41,620 nucleotides of DNA, taken from Methylococcaceae bacterium (lineage in GTDB: Bacteria > Pseudomonadota > Gammaproteobacteria > Methylococcales > Methylomonadaceae). Below the pieces are notes generated by a model. That model was not told where the DNA came from and ran no database searches. It was given only the letters and a program-made list of their open reading frames with translations. The DNA is taken from NCBI GenBank assembly GCA_005772825.1, contig SXIP01000180.1, forward strand, positions 1 through 41,620, written 5' to 3'. Both the position numbers and the translations under genes were made by a program. Below are positions 9,701-17,738 of this stretch, in pieces; within the stretch, counting starts at the first letter, position 1; the number at the start of each line of letters is the position of its first letter.

Positions 9701-11494
9701 TATTTCAGATAAGGTAACGCTGGCATTGCCGAATTTTATCGTGTCATCTTTAATCTCGTTGTATTTGATCGCCAGAAATGCCAGTGCCGAGATAGCCAGG
9801 CCAATCGGTCCACCGACCAAACCTAACAGTACCCGACCGACACCGCCAAAAGCCGCACCCAGAACGCCTAAAGCACCGTGAGCCGCCATCACGCGAATGG
9901 CAACCAAGCCAATGCTCGTTAAAAATAAGGCGAGCGGGCTACTGACAAGGGTAACAAAAACCGATGACACCGCACCTATTGCGCTGACCAGCCCGTTAAA
10001 ACCGACCGTTAACAGCACAGCACCGGCAATTAATCGCCCGAACACGGATTCTGCTAAAAATGTCCCGATTGCGCCTAATGCGGGTATTGCCGCCTTAAAG
10101 ACATTGATAATACCGGAGTTAAAAATGACGCCGATGGCCCCGATTGACGCCGAAACGATAGCCGGTAAACCGGAAAAAGCAACCCGTAAAACGGTTCCCA
10201 ATGTACCGAATATAACGGCAATACGAGCAAACCCCATCAAGTTGGGGTATTCATCACTCACATGCCGTAACCATACTGCCAGATCCCGAAGCCCTTCTGC
10301 CACCGCTCTAATGGTCGGCAAGAACATCGTTGATGCACTGATCGCTAAACCATCCCATGCGTTTTTCATCATGATGATAGCGCTTTGCACGGTTTTTTGG
10401 CGCTCTTTAAAGGTCGCCTCCATGCTGCCTGCTATATCGCCCGCCGTCGATAATTCGGTTAAGCGCTGATATTCGCCTATTTTACCAATCAAATCACCGA
10501 TAACGCCCTTGGCTTCGCCCGCCTCACCGATTAACCGAGATAAGATATCGGTTTGAGCGCCTGCACTCAATTTACTGAGAGTCAGCAGGAAGTTATCCAG
10601 CGCCTGTTTAGGATTTTTTTCAATATTATCGGCTAGTGTTTCTGCATCCATGCCCAATAACTGCAGGCCTTCCCGAAAATCCTTGCTTTGGTTTTTAGCA
10701 TTTTGCAACCGACTCAACAGCATATCCATCGCTGTACCAACCAGCTCGGGCGGCTTGCCCATCGCCAACATCGCCGCAGCCAACGCTACGGTTTCGCCCC
10801 GCAACAAACCAAATCGCTGTGCGACGCCGCCCGAACGATTCATCACATCCAGCAATGCCGATTCGTTAGTATTGGCTTTATCAGCGATGTAGTTGATCTG
10901 ATCACCGAGAAATTCCAGCTCCTTCAAATTCAGATCATAAATGTTTTTTAAATTACCGAATGACTGAGCTGCTTGTTCTGGCAATAGTTCGAATGCCACC
11001 GCCCCTTTTGATGACAATTTAACAAACTCATCTATCTCATCAATCGGAAGGCCTAATTGTCCAGCTTGCGCCTGCATTTTTGCCAAACCGTCGGTGCCCA
11101 TTGCAATAGCTGCGGACATATCGAGCAATTCGTTGCGTAGGCCTTTAATCCCATCGATCGTCCCAGTAACGACTTTTTTTACATCTGCAAAATTAGCTTC
11201 AAATTTGACTCCCCGCCATTCGATAATAGATTCGACCGCCAAGGCCTTGCCAAAATTAACAACGTCGCGCTTAAGCGCATCGAACGCGGCTTTCCCGGCT
11301 TTTTCTACGGCATAAAGAGCCGATACAGCCTTATTGGAAAAATCAGTCAGGCCACCACCGGCACTGACCAGCATCGTTGCCAAAAGCGCAACTTGAATTT
11401 TTACCTGATCAAGCCCGGCTCTGGTGTGCGCAATACCGGCCCGAAAGCCATCCGTGACCGCATTAATAATCAGGCGTAGCGTTAAATCTCTCAT
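6707..11494 (-). CDS. Tail tape measure protein with embedded lytic transglycosylase domain
   Basis: This 1595-residue protein sets tail length and travels down the tube. The N-terminal third resembles the TP901-type tape-measure core (MAAAMLAMGKPPELVGTAM and following helices). Hydrophobic membrane-like segments follow (about 430-590), then coiled coils. A lytic transglycosylase (SLT) domain sits at about 923-1045, with QVESAGGKNAG, ALGVMQLMPATAKSLG and AYNSNP as the conserved blocks. Near 1270-1330 a segment containing AQWAWEVMGF occurs twice, 40 residues apart. At roughly 1.5 angstrom per residue the tail could approach 240 nm, less if the enzyme domain is not in the ruler; that figure is inferred. 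Confidence 0.93.
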   Translation of the reverse strand: MRDLTLRLIINAVTDGFRAGIAHTRAGLDQVKIQVALLATMLVSAGGGLTDFSNKAVSALYAVEKAGKAAFDALKRDVVNFGKALAVESIIEWRGVKFEANFADVKKVVTGTIDGIKGLRNELLDMSAAIAMGTDGLAKMQAQAGQLGLPIDEIDEFVKLSSKGAVAFELLPEQAAQSFGNLKNIYDLNLKELEFLGDQINYIADKANTNESALLDVMNRSGGVAQRFGLLRGETVALAAAMLAMGKPPELVGTAMDMLLSRLQNAKNQSKDFREGLQLLGMDAETLADNIEKNPKQALDNFLLTLSKLSAGAQTDILSRLIGEAGEAKGVIGDLIGKIGEYQRLTELSTAGDIAGSMEATFKERQKTVQSAIIMMKNAWDGLAISASTMFLPTIRAVAEGLRDLAVWLRHVSDEYPNLMGFARIAVIFGTLGTVLRVAFSGLPAIVSASIGAIGVIFNSGIINVFKAAIPALGAIGTFLAESVFGRLIAGAVLLTVGFNGLVSAIGAVSSVFVTLVSSPLALFLTSIGLVAIRVMAAHGALGVLGAAFGGVGRVLLGLVGGPIGLAISALAFLAIKYNEIKDDTIKFGNASVTLSEILGAVWSNLKTMFADGVGFIGSLFNDLGSYLLRLVGISDSTWQKIETGLADFLGDAKSVINQIIGAFDGLGKAAGVSLAVFVEHIRTELKQAVALAKAAADDIQAAWHGDFSATNFSAQLDANAQQDAAQKSASDYAISDALTSGVGKDYLGGLADGFKSSLDSAGKAVVDYSKRWQDAINADIVRQRAAATTATSPGKDSRMTGGGVALAGGESEESHETAKKRINALLDANLSAIKTRQNALQSAHELDLKQLETNFKTQELALKQQGLSEIDLQEKSIVLAKDLADKKLEIERKFILESAALTRAAIVEKMQAAQADAPVSSMAQLFKQAEEKYRLPPNLVQAVAQVESAGGKNAGVSSAGALGVMQLMPATAKSLGVTDRTDPAQSIEGGAKLLRELLDTFNGDVKLALMAYNSNPTKVKAVGGDLSKMKPETQAYVPNVLAAMKNPAATGSGDSAEAKQALSAKLAGFNAELLANEADTQAKLKALGLDGQNAAIEQSTEELALKKAMLEQQKALDNEQADAEHAAALDALSVKEIASQQELDLGNINNEQHLANLRNFAADRLAIEMAYLEDKRKLLGKDQLALAQNLDEMKALYRQYQVETQGIDNKDARDKQEHFKQLFAPLSNALDQSVNGILTGQQTVKHAVQNAANSIVVSYAASFIKTRVLSAAQWAWEVMGFAGKEARQRAIKNAGLLWDTVLWAKKQALMGAQWAWEVMGFGAKEATQTATVVASQAIQTGAEVTKDVVTTASHVAATETKDKVTFKSLLKSIFAAAKQAAAFTYQSVAAIPFIGWAIAPAAAAVAFAAVMALGVIGSAEKGEMEVAKDNSPFLLHKKESVLPAGVAENFRYVVNIVKAFGRSAASGDEVVMPERQAPANVSAAIQKLSASGQLHGNWQVPQSVLNIAAKSKDTAEQTALNAKSGEEQRQAGAGQSVVYQTNDNSQTHFSQAYHNSFIDTNGAKRFFDAHGDIMAQKFQEKARKGAFGPKGIKL

Positions 11495-12003
11495 GATTTC
11501 TTCCCCATCATCGCCCGGAACCGGTTAAAAATAGCGCGCATATTTTCCTCAGCAGTCGGCTTGGGCTCGTAACCCAAATACGCCGCCACCAATTGATGAG
11601 TCGCGGGGTTTTTGTGTAAATACGGCTGTAGTTCTTTCAGTCTCGATAGCGTCATGGTTTGATCGATGTTGTCGTAAGTCCAGCCCATGGCCATGGCCAG
11701 GTGGGCATACGTATCGCCCCAGGTGCCCGGTTCTGATCCGTTGTCATCACCCGCAGCTTCCAATCCCAAAGTATCCGGCAATTGATGTAAAAAATCGGCA
11801 AGTTGATCCGGAGTAATCGCACGGAGCGAAGGAGATTGTTTGCCGAGCAGCAATGAGAGGATGCGTTGAATATGGGCCGCTTGTTGGCCTGGCTGGCAAT
11901 GCGCAATCGCGTTGTAGCTGGCGATAATGCGCCGTAAATCCCGGAACACCGGTTCCGGTATCCAATAATCGCGATTAAGGGTGATCAGCAGGCCGTCTGT
12001 CAT
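11491..12003 (-). CDS. Putative tail assembly chaperone (DUF6246-like)
   Basis: This 170-residue protein sits between tail tube and tape measure, the position of lambda G/T-type chaperones. Its C-terminal half contains GDTYAHLAMAMGWTYDNIDQ followed by a short helix around LKELQPYL, like the recruiting tails of such chaperones. It starts ITLNRDYWIPEPVFRDLR. I saw no second overlapping frame or slippery heptamer to suggest a programmed frameshift, so it is likely a single product. It overlaps the tape measure start by 4 nt. Family name is a recollection of similar phage proteins and should be treated as tentative. Confidence 0.6.
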   Translation of the reverse strand: MTDGLLITLNRDYWIPEPVFRDLRRIIASYNAIAHCQPGQQAAHIQRILSLLLGKQSPSLRAITPDQLADFLHQLPDTLGLEAAGDDNGSEPGTWGDTYAHLAMAMGWTYDNIDQTMTLSRLKELQPYLHKNPATHQLVAAYLGYEPKPTAEENMRAIFNRFRAMMGKKS

Positions 12004-12021
12004 GAATGCCTCGGGGAACGT

Positions 12022-12053
12022 GCAAAAACGGAAGGACGCCGCACGACGTCCTT
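12022..12053 (-). terminator. Hairpin with T-run between tail tube and chaperone genes (weak terminator)
   Basis: On the minus strand AAGGACG and CGTCCTT form a 7-bp stem with an 8-nt loop, followed by CCGTTTTTGC. It is placed just after the tail tube gene, where a partial terminator would raise tube expression over downstream genes. Confidence 0.5.
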
Positions 12054-12078
12054 ACCAGGAGGAGAGGTTATTTAACTT

Positions 12079-13593
12079 TTAAGACGACGACATGCTGGCT
12101 TCCCAGACGCGAGGGGTAGGATGATCGCGATCTTCACTGGCCATGATTTCGAATTTAATCGGCGATGCGGCACCTTGCTTCATCGGCACGCCCATGCCTT
12201 TACTTTTGGCATAGAACATCTCGATGTCCAGATTGTCGCCTTCGAACTCGTAACTGATGCTGACGCGAAATGCTGGCGAATTACCCATAGGCTGGTTATC
12301 GACTTCAATCAACGAGCCGCCTTCGATCTCGTAGCGATAATCGAGAAAAACCGTATCCAGCTGGTTAGTAAAATCGAAATAATGCGCGCCGGAGTCATCA
12401 ACCCCGAATTGATTATTGCCGATAGATAACGGCTGAGTAATCTCAACCCGCTGAAACGCCACGCCGCGCGAATTGTAAACCCCGCGTGATTCAATAAAGT
12501 CCCCGCCATTAACGATGTCTGGCCGCAACACGAAATAAGACGGCGTATAGTAAACGCGTACTCTGTCCCCTGCATCCGCCGCCGCCCAGGTGTACTCGCC
12601 GCCTGCATCATTAGTGTACTCACCGGTCACCGGGCCGCTGACCACTTTAGTCAAGGTTTCGCCGACCGCAACGCCGGTCATCGCGGTACCGGCGTTGGAC
12701 AGCAGTTCCACCTCGTCATTATTGACAAACGTGGAGCCGCCCGGTGCATCAATATGAAAATTATAGCCAGCGGTCGGCAAGGTCGCGATTGAGTAGCTCA
12801 CTTTCTGCTTATCACAATTGGCGGCAATCGTCAGCTTTTTACCCGAGGCCAGCGTCATTGCGGCGTTAAAATACAGCACACCGCCACCTGTGCCCATAAA
12901 TTTACCGGCTGCAGGCCCCACCAGCATGCTATACGCCGACTTTACCAACGGCGTTGCATCGTTTTTAACGGTTGGATTGGCATCGGCAAAGCCGCCCGGC
13001 CACCAAGTGCGCTTGGTGGGGATTTTTATCGTTGCCACCACTGTGCGTCCGTTGGAGACATAGGTAACAACCGCCGACTTGCCGATATCCGGCTCGCCAA
13101 ACGTGATCAAGCCGCCACTCCAGTAATACTGATTCGCGACGGGCGTCTCATCAGACGTCAGCGTGACTGCGCCAATTTTGATCGACGTAATGCTATCGAC
13201 CCGCGCCAGGTTAATGCCGATAATGTTTTTGATCACCCAGTCTACGGAAACGGAGCCGGGGATCTGAACGCCGGTTTTATCGGTATGCTTTCTGCGTTGT
13301 TTGGCTTGGACTTCTCGCCCAGTTGAAAGGGCATTTAACATAGCAGCACCGATACTACCGATGGTTATCGAAAATGATAATTCGGATTTGCCGGTAAACA
13401 AACCGTTCGCGTATTCGCCGGAACCAAACAAGGCTTCCAAGGCTTTTTTGTCGCCGTAATCGGTTTCTATTACATCGGGAATACGAAATGATTGCTCAAC
13501 GGCCAGTTTATTGCCTTGGCCGTCGCGCACTTGAGTAATATGGACGTCCGGTGCGCGCACCGGTGCTAGTTGCGATCTGTTTAACTCACTCAT
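12079..13593 (-). CDS. Probable major tail tube protein, unusually long
   Basis: This 504-residue protein starts MSELNRSQLAPVRAPDV and lies between the neck genes and the chaperone/tape-measure pair, the major tail protein position. It is beta-strand rich with few long helices and ends in a Ser tail. Tube proteins of siphoviruses are often 150-300 residues, so about 200 extra residues, probably added Ig-like or decoration domains in the middle (AGYNFHIDAPGG, VGETLTKVVSGPVTGEY), would decorate the tube. No sheath or short tube gene accompanies it, arguing against a contractile tail. Function is by position; sequence recognition is weak. Confidence 0.62.
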   Translation of the reverse strand: MSELNRSQLAPVRAPDVHITQVRDGQGNKLAVEQSFRIPDVIETDYGDKKALEALFGSGEYANGLFTGKSELSFSITIGSIGAAMLNALSTGREVQAKQRRKHTDKTGVQIPGSVSVDWVIKNIIGINLARVDSITSIKIGAVTLTSDETPVANQYYWSGGLITFGEPDIGKSAVVTYVSNGRTVVATIKIPTKRTWWPGGFADANPTVKNDATPLVKSAYSMLVGPAAGKFMGTGGGVLYFNAAMTLASGKKLTIAANCDKQKVSYSIATLPTAGYNFHIDAPGGSTFVNNDEVELLSNAGTAMTGVAVGETLTKVVSGPVTGEYTNDAGGEYTWAAADAGDRVRVYYTPSYFVLRPDIVNGGDFIESRGVYNSRGVAFQRVEITQPLSIGNNQFGVDDSGAHYFDFTNQLDTVFLDYRYEIEGGSLIEVDNQPMGNSPAFRVSISYEFEGDNLDIEMFYAKSKGMGVPMKQGAASPIKFEIMASEDRDHPTPRVWEASMSSS

Positions 13594-13595
13594 GT

Positions 13596-13931
13596 TTATT
13601 TACCTGTGTTGTCAGTGTTTTTTGAAGGAGCAGCCTTGCTGGATGCGGCGACTGTCGAATGGGCGGGTTTTTCTACCTGCGCAGCGGCCGCCTCATCATC
13701 TACCGGCTTGCTTGCCTTTGCGGCCACCGGCGCAGCGGCGGCCTTAGCAGCGGCAGCTTCCGTGCGTTCCCGCTCCAGTTGCGCCAGTCGGCCTTTGGCA
13801 TGCACAAAACCCTGTGACCAGACAGCGCTGGTGACCTGGTTATCGGGGATGTCAATAATCCCGTTCTCGTCAGCGACAAAGGTCCCGGTGCTAATCGTAA
13901 TTTGTAGGGCGTTGTGTTTATAAACTTTCAT
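13596..13931 (-). CDS. Small protein with Ala/Lys-rich low-complexity tail, unknown function
   Basis: This 111-residue protein has an N-terminal beta-like portion (MKVYKHNALQITISTGTFV, then GIIDIPDNQ) and a C-terminal half made of Ala, Lys, Glu and Pro (about 60-111), which is likely disordered. It lies two bases upstream of the tail tube gene. The first half resembles the small neck/tail proteins often found at this spot, but I do not recognise a named family. The GC-rich low-complexity part also gives an open antisense frame, which I treat as a shadow. Confidence 0.6.
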   Translation of the reverse strand: MKVYKHNALQITISTGTFVADENGIIDIPDNQVTSAVWSQGFVHAKGRLAQLERERTEAAAAKAAAAPVAAKASKPVDDEAAAAQVEKPAHSTVAASSKAAPSKNTDNTGK

Positions 13932-13946
13932 AAAATTCTCGTTGGG

Positions 13947-14426
13947 TTACGGCGGCAATTGACCGCTGATATAAATGCGGGTGGAAAACAGCATCGGATA
14001 ATGCACAAAGCCGTCGCGGTCGGTTTTTCGATACGGACATTTCTTTCTTGCGAGCTGCTCGTGATCGCGGGATAACACAACGCCCTGGAGCCAATTCAGC
14101 ACTTGACCGACCAATGCTGATGATTCTTGCAAAGCGCTTTCGCCCTGGTTGGCGACATTACGTAACGACACCAACACCAACCAAAGTTGCTCGCTCGCTT
14201 GAGTCCGGTTTAATTGCGCACGTCCGGTTGCCGATTCATCCGGCACGTCATCAAAAAAGATGATGTTAATCGATTTGTGTAGCGGGTTTTTAATGACCCA
14301 TTCCAAGCTCATGGCATGACGGATATTGATCGCCGGTAGCGTGGGTATTTTTTCCTGCAGCCGTGTGGCCATTAAATCGCCGCCGATTAAATAATTGGCC
14401 GGATTAATCATCAGTAACTGTCCCAA
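13947..14426 (-). CDS. Tail terminator / neck protein, DUF1834 (Mu gp37-like)
   Basis: This 159-residue protein matches the Mu gp37 group in order and style: it follows gp36 and precedes the tail tube region. Recognisable blocks are HAMSLEWVIKNPLHKSINIIFFDD and WLVLVSLRN near the middle, then an ending with TRIYISGQLPP. Such proteins cap the tail tube at the neck (family inference). It overlaps the upstream gp36-like gene by 16 nt, so translation is probably coupled. Confidence 0.7.
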   Translation of the reverse strand: MGQLLMINPANYLIGGDLMATRLQEKIPTLPAINIRHAMSLEWVIKNPLHKSINIIFFDDVPDESATGRAQLNRTQASEQLWLVLVSLRNVANQGESALQESSALVGQVLNWLQGVVLSRDHEQLARKKCPYRKTDRDGFVHYPMLFSTRIYISGQLPP

Positions 14427-14824
14427 TCCACGCGGGACACGCTTTGGGCAATGGTCACAGAGCCTATTTCGGCAACCGTTTCATCAGCTGCTCCCAGCGT
14501 CACCCGCTTAGCTTGTACATCACGTAGCCAGGCGATGGCGTCTTTATACCGAGCCGCCACCTCTTCATTGGTGATGCCTTTGTATAAGGTATAGCGGACA
14601 ATATCGCCGCAGATTTCCGGCAACGGACTTGACGCAACCACCTCATCAGCTAGCGGCAACGGATAAACCGAGCGTAAATAGCCATCGACCAGACGACTGG
14701 CTGCGCTGATCGCCTCATCCAGCACTGTCTGGCCAATCGCACCGGTAAACGGCTCGCGGTCAGTGCGCTGGATGAGTTCTTGCTCAGAAAACCAGGTGAT
14801 GAGTTGCTCGGTTGTGCAATACAT
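14411..14824 (-). CDS. Head-tail connector, DUF1320 (Mu gp36-like)
   Basis: This 137-residue protein begins MYCTTEQLITWFSEQELIQ and has DEAISAASRLVDGYLRS plus EICGDIVRYTLY, the DUF1320 signature helices. The family is Mu gp36 and forms the head-completion ring. It sits downstream of the capsid and gp35-like genes, as in Mu, and is followed by the gp37-like gene with which it overlaps. Confidence 0.88.
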   Translation of the reverse strand: MYCTTEQLITWFSEQELIQRTDREPFTGAIGQTVLDEAISAASRLVDGYLRSVYPLPLADEVVASSPLPEICGDIVRYTLYKGITNEEVAARYKDAIAWLRDVQAKRVTLGAADETVAEIGSVTIAQSVSRVDWDSY

Positions 14825-14827
14825 CGG

Positions 14828-15046
14828 TTATTCAGACCCGTCCTGTTTACCTTCACTGCCTTCTGAAGTGGCATCAGCAACTTTGGAAGGCTTAACCGGT
14901 TTAGCAGATACAATCTGCAATTCCGCTAATTTTGCTGCTTCATCGACAGTAAACTGAACGATTGCGCCGGGGGCGTAACGCTTACCACCCGCTTTTAATG
15001 GTGACAATACTTCATAAGGTTTCGTTGTTTCTGTCTTTTCAGCCAT
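14828..15046 (-). CDS. Small gp35-position protein (HI1506-like), unknown function
   Basis: This 72-residue protein begins MAEKTETTKPYEVLSPLKAG, contains KRYAPGAIVQFTVDEAAKLAEL, and ends in a charged, probably flexible tail. The pattern (short strand, GKRYAPG, helix, Lys/Ser/Glu tail) recalls the small proteins between capsid and gp36 in Mu relatives. Its role is unknown; a structural or joining function is inferred from position only. Confidence 0.65.
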   Translation of the reverse strand: MAEKTETTKPYEVLSPLKAGGKRYAPGAIVQFTVDEAAKLAELQIVSAKPVKPSKVADATSEGSEGKQDGSE

Positions 15047-15054
15047 GACCTGTC

Positions 15055-16026
15055 CTAATTGATAACGGTTGTAAATAAAAACCCGGCACCCATACCCGTT
15101 AACACCGGCTTCACTTCATCAAAAACCGGATAAACCCAGCTGGTGATGTTATTTTCATAATAAGCCTGTTCAACCAACGGATAGCCTTCGAGAAAATAGC
15201 TGTAGCCATAGCTCGGCACTTCAATATCACCATCGCCGCTCACGCTGGGGACATACGCCAATACGGCGTTTTTGCCCCAGACATCGGTAAACGGATCACT
15301 ATCCGTTGAGGTTTCCGGCAGCCAGACTTCATCGCCACTGTAAACCTGACGCACTTTAAAATAGCGCGCCAATTGCTCATCAGTCACTTCTTGCGCCCCG
15401 GCCTGTGCGCCGGTATAAAAATGGCCGACAATCTTGGGATGACGAACCAGCACATCCTTGACTAAAGGTCCGACTACCAGCACATTACCGCGCCGCCCCG
15501 TCGTAGCTCGAATCGCCTGATGCGCAGCGTCCACATCAACACCGGGATCACTATTGGTGTAATCATCCCAGCGATCAGTACCCGTTAACGCCAATTTATG
15601 ATTACTGTCATAGTTCGCTGTCGATTGGGCAATCGTCGCTTGCTCGATCTCAATCTCCCGCGCAATAGCATCCAGCGGCACATTAATGGCTCGCATGCCT
15701 AAATTAGCGGCCGGAATACCCGCCGATTCGTCTAACTGTTTCCGCGTCACGACGCCTTCTAATGCGTGTTCAACCAGCGAGACCGTATCGGCTGTGTAAC
15801 CCACACGAACACGCTTGATATTTTCCGAGCCGGAGCGAATAGAGTTATATTTTCGAAACGCTTCTTTACCGAACTTAACAATATTCGCGCCGCGCTTAGG
15901 GATGGACGCTCGGGGGAATAGCACTGATCCGACCCGCATAATATCGGGCGTGCGCCAACCGCGCGCCTGAGTAGTCAGGATAGGATCGATAATCCGGGTT
16001 TCACCCGGCGACATAATTCTTGGCAT
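15055..16026 (-). CDS. Major capsid protein
   Basis: This 323-residue protein lies after the decoration protein and before the connectors, the major head protein position of B3-like phages. Sequence features agree with an HK97-fold shell protein: an N-arm, a long helix region (DAIAREIEIEQATIAQS), a conserved segment around GNVLVVGPLVKDVLVRHPK, and a C-terminal GYPLVEQAYYENN block. It is separated by 12 bp from the decoration protein gene. Identification is by order and general pattern. Confidence 0.87.
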   Translation of the reverse strand: MPRIMSPGETRIIDPILTTQARGWRTPDIMRVGSVLFPRASIPKRGANIVKFGKEAFRKYNSIRSGSENIKRVRVGYTADTVSLVEHALEGVVTRKQLDESAGIPAANLGMRAINVPLDAIAREIEIEQATIAQSTANYDSNHKLALTGTDRWDDYTNSDPGVDVDAAHQAIRATTGRRGNVLVVGPLVKDVLVRHPKIVGHFYTGAQAGAQEVTDEQLARYFKVRQVYSGDEVWLPETSTDSDPFTDVWGKNAVLAYVPSVSGDGDIEVPSYGYSYFLEGYPLVEQAYYENNITSWVYPVFDEVKPVLTGMGAGFLFTTVIN

Positions 16027-16038
16027 AACGGCTAATCC

Positions 16039-16386
16039 TTAATTCGTGTTCAAAATAACTTCAACGAGCTGCCCAGCCGCTGACGCGGATTCGCCAGGCG
16101 CTAATCGGCCAGTGTTGACGCCGGCAGCCAAGGTAATGGCACGGCCACTGGCGTCCGTTTGTACGGCTGCACCGGCAGCGATAGCCGCGCCTGCCTCAAC
16201 AATTTCAGTACCCAGCACCGTGACCGGCACTACATCGCCGCTCACGCCGTTCATTTGCGCGACGCCATAGGTATTGACACCGGCGCTGGCAACCACCGCC
16301 AAGGCGGTACTCACGAAGCGATTTGCCGTAATCGTACCCGTTGATAGAACCGGCACCGTTAAAATAGGTGTGCTATTGCGCATCAT
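16039..16386 (-). CDS. Head decoration protein, DUF2190 family
   Basis: This 115-residue protein is rich in small and hydrophobic residues and contains GVAQMNGVSGDVVPVTVLG, then AGAAIAAGAAVQTDASGRA, the pattern of DUF2190 capsid-stabilising proteins. It sits between protease/scaffold and capsid, as usual. It overlaps the protease stop by 4 nt. An open antisense frame here is a by-product of its Ala/Gly-rich codons. Confidence 0.85.
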   Translation of the reverse strand: MMRNSTPILTVPVLSTGTITANRFVSTALAVVASAGVNTYGVAQMNGVSGDVVPVTVLGTEIVEAGAAIAAGAAVQTDASGRAITLAAGVNTGRLAPGESASAAGQLVEVILNTN

Positions 16387-16880
16387 TTCCCCCTTGCTAC
16401 TGCGTTGACTGCGGTTGCGTAATCGCAGTTATGTTGAGATTGATAAGCGACGGCCTTGTCATGTAGCGCCAACCTTTCGGGATCAACGACTACACCATTC
16501 GGTGCTGAGAAATCAGACGCCGTCGATTCATCAAAGCCACTAAAATCAATCTGACCCGGTTTAACCGCGACCGGCAATTGCGCCAACAAGCCTTTAACAA
16601 ATTCACGCTGACTGGTTTGCTTTTTAGCGCCTTCACCGACGCTAAACTCAAACGTCCCGGCATCGGCGCTATCCAGGGACAGCATAAAATCCACCACACC
16701 GACCAACGTCGCCGGTTTAACGCCGCGTTGCAGATGCTTGTCGACAATCGCCTGGCATTCAATGCGCACCGTTTTGGCTTTTTCTGCGGCTAGCGCTTGG
16801 GTTAGTGTCTGGTTTTGCGCGGCAAAATCCGACGCTTGTTGTTTGGCCGCGTCTAAATCGGCCTGAGTAGGAATGTCCAT
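16383..16880 (-). CDS. Nested scaffold protein from an internal start (Mu gpZ-like)
   Basis: An in-frame ATG at codon 229 of the protease gene (MDIPTQADLDAAKQQ) is preceded by AGGA with a 7-nt spacer. It would give a 165-residue product starting just before the coiled coil. Mu makes its scaffold this way, so an internal start is expected. Production of the shorter form is inferred from the ribosome-binding site and analogy. Confidence 0.55.
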   Translation of the reverse strand: MDIPTQADLDAAKQQASDFAAQNQTLTQALAAEKAKTVRIECQAIVDKHLQRGVKPATLVGVVDFMLSLDSADAGTFEFSVGEGAKKQTSQREFVKGLLAQLPVAVKPGQIDFSGFDESTASDFSAPNGVVVDPERLALHDKAVAYQSQHNCDYATAVNAVARGK

Positions 16881-17564
16881 ACCATTGTCCTGGGGTTGTG
16901 AGTAGTCATTTAAAGGATTGCCGGACGCTTCAGCGGATTGTTCCGCCTGTTCGTCCTGGTATTGTTGTTCTGAGAGACGGTTTAACTCGTCGATGTCGTA
17001 ATTGGGCAAAACAGCATCCGCTTTTTCTTGCCCAAATTGAGCGATCAGGAAGTCGCGCATATTGCGCAGCATCCGAGCCATAATGCCGGTGGATTGCCAT
17101 TCCGCCATGCTGAAATCAAACACCTCATCAGCGGCAGCGAATTCAACCGGCTGCAATCCGGAAATAGCCGGTGGCGTTGCCCCCAACCAACCGACATGGC
17201 CCAATCGCAAACCGTTTGCGTTTTTTAAGATGCGGATTGAACGATTTTTGAATTGGCCGCTTTTGACCATCTGCTCAAACTGCGGCTCGACATCGGCGAA
17301 TTTTGCCAGCAGTGTATTGCCGACGCGCTTAAGTTCTTGCGTCCAGCCATACGCGGGGGATGACGCATCTTTAGCCGGATGACCGATAACAATCGGTGCG
17401 GCATCAGCGACGCTGTGATTAGCGATAATTTGATCAATATCGTTATTGGTCCAGGATTGGGTAGTACCGGCATGATCGGTATGCGTACCCGAACGGAAGA
17501 TTTCAACGAAATCGCCAAAGCCTTTAAAGTCTGATTGGGGGGTATTTTGTCTGTTCATGGGCAC
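16383..17564 (-). CDS. Phage head maturation protease with C-terminal scaffold (Mu gpI-like)
   Basis: This 393-residue protein has an N-terminal prohead protease domain (about 1-150), with IVIGHPAKDASSPAYGW and LRLGHVGWLGATPPAISGL, the recognisable Mu I-protease blocks. It is followed by a disordered acidic linker, a coiled coil (about 232-265) and a C-terminal scaffold region. In Mu the protease and scaffold share one frame (I and Z), and the same is likely here. It is the first gene of the leftward late arm and must be driven from 17565-17738, because the canonical upstream neighbour gpG is at the opposite end of the prophage. Confidence 0.9.
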   Translation of the reverse strand: MPMNRQNTPQSDFKGFGDFVEIFRSGTHTDHAGTTQSWTNNDIDQIIANHSVADAAPIVIGHPAKDASSPAYGWTQELKRVGNTLLAKFADVEPQFEQMVKSGQFKNRSIRILKNANGLRLGHVGWLGATPPAISGLQPVEFAAADEVFDFSMAEWQSTGIMARMLRNMRDFLIAQFGQEKADAVLPNYDIDELNRLSEQQYQDEQAEQSAEASGNPLNDYSQPQDNGMDIPTQADLDAAKQQASDFAAQNQTLTQALAAEKAKTVRIECQAIVDKHLQRGVKPATLVGVVDFMLSLDSADAGTFEFSVGEGAKKQTSQREFVKGLLAQLPVAVKPGQIDFSGFDESTASDFSAPNGVVVDPERLALHDKAVAYQSQHNCDYATAVNAVARGK

Positions 17565-17588
17565 AGTGTACCGATGTCAAACAGGGCG

Positions 17589-17618
17589 CATAAGCCGTGA
17601 AATGTTTCACGCCTTATG
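17589..17618. promoter_or_regulatory. 30-bp dyad upstream of the leftward late operon
   Basis: Outer arms are CATAAG/CTTATG and the core is CGTGAAA-2-TTTCACG; only four of the 30 positions break the symmetry. It lies 25 bp upstream of the protease start codon. A very similar core (GGCGTGAA..ATTTCACG) occurs in the terminator at 32623. It could be a late-activator site or a hairpin in the leader. Confidence 0.5.
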
Positions 17619-17738
17619 TGAGGCGGGGTGTTTTTATAGACTAGGGCAAAAAAACACGCGGCGCAAGAAAAAGAAAAAAGCGCACTATGACCAGAACTTG
17701 AGCGCCGGTTAGAGGGCCGACAACTACGGAGAGTAGAA

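Noticed and set aside
11491-12003. Programmed frameshift in the tail chaperone gene
   Set aside because: I saw no slippery heptamer and no second overlapping frame of suitable length before the tape measure.
3815-17382. Many 60-190 codon plus-strand frames across the leftward late operon
   Set aside because: Each lies fully inside a recognised structural gene in the opposite strand, without start signals or recognisable families.
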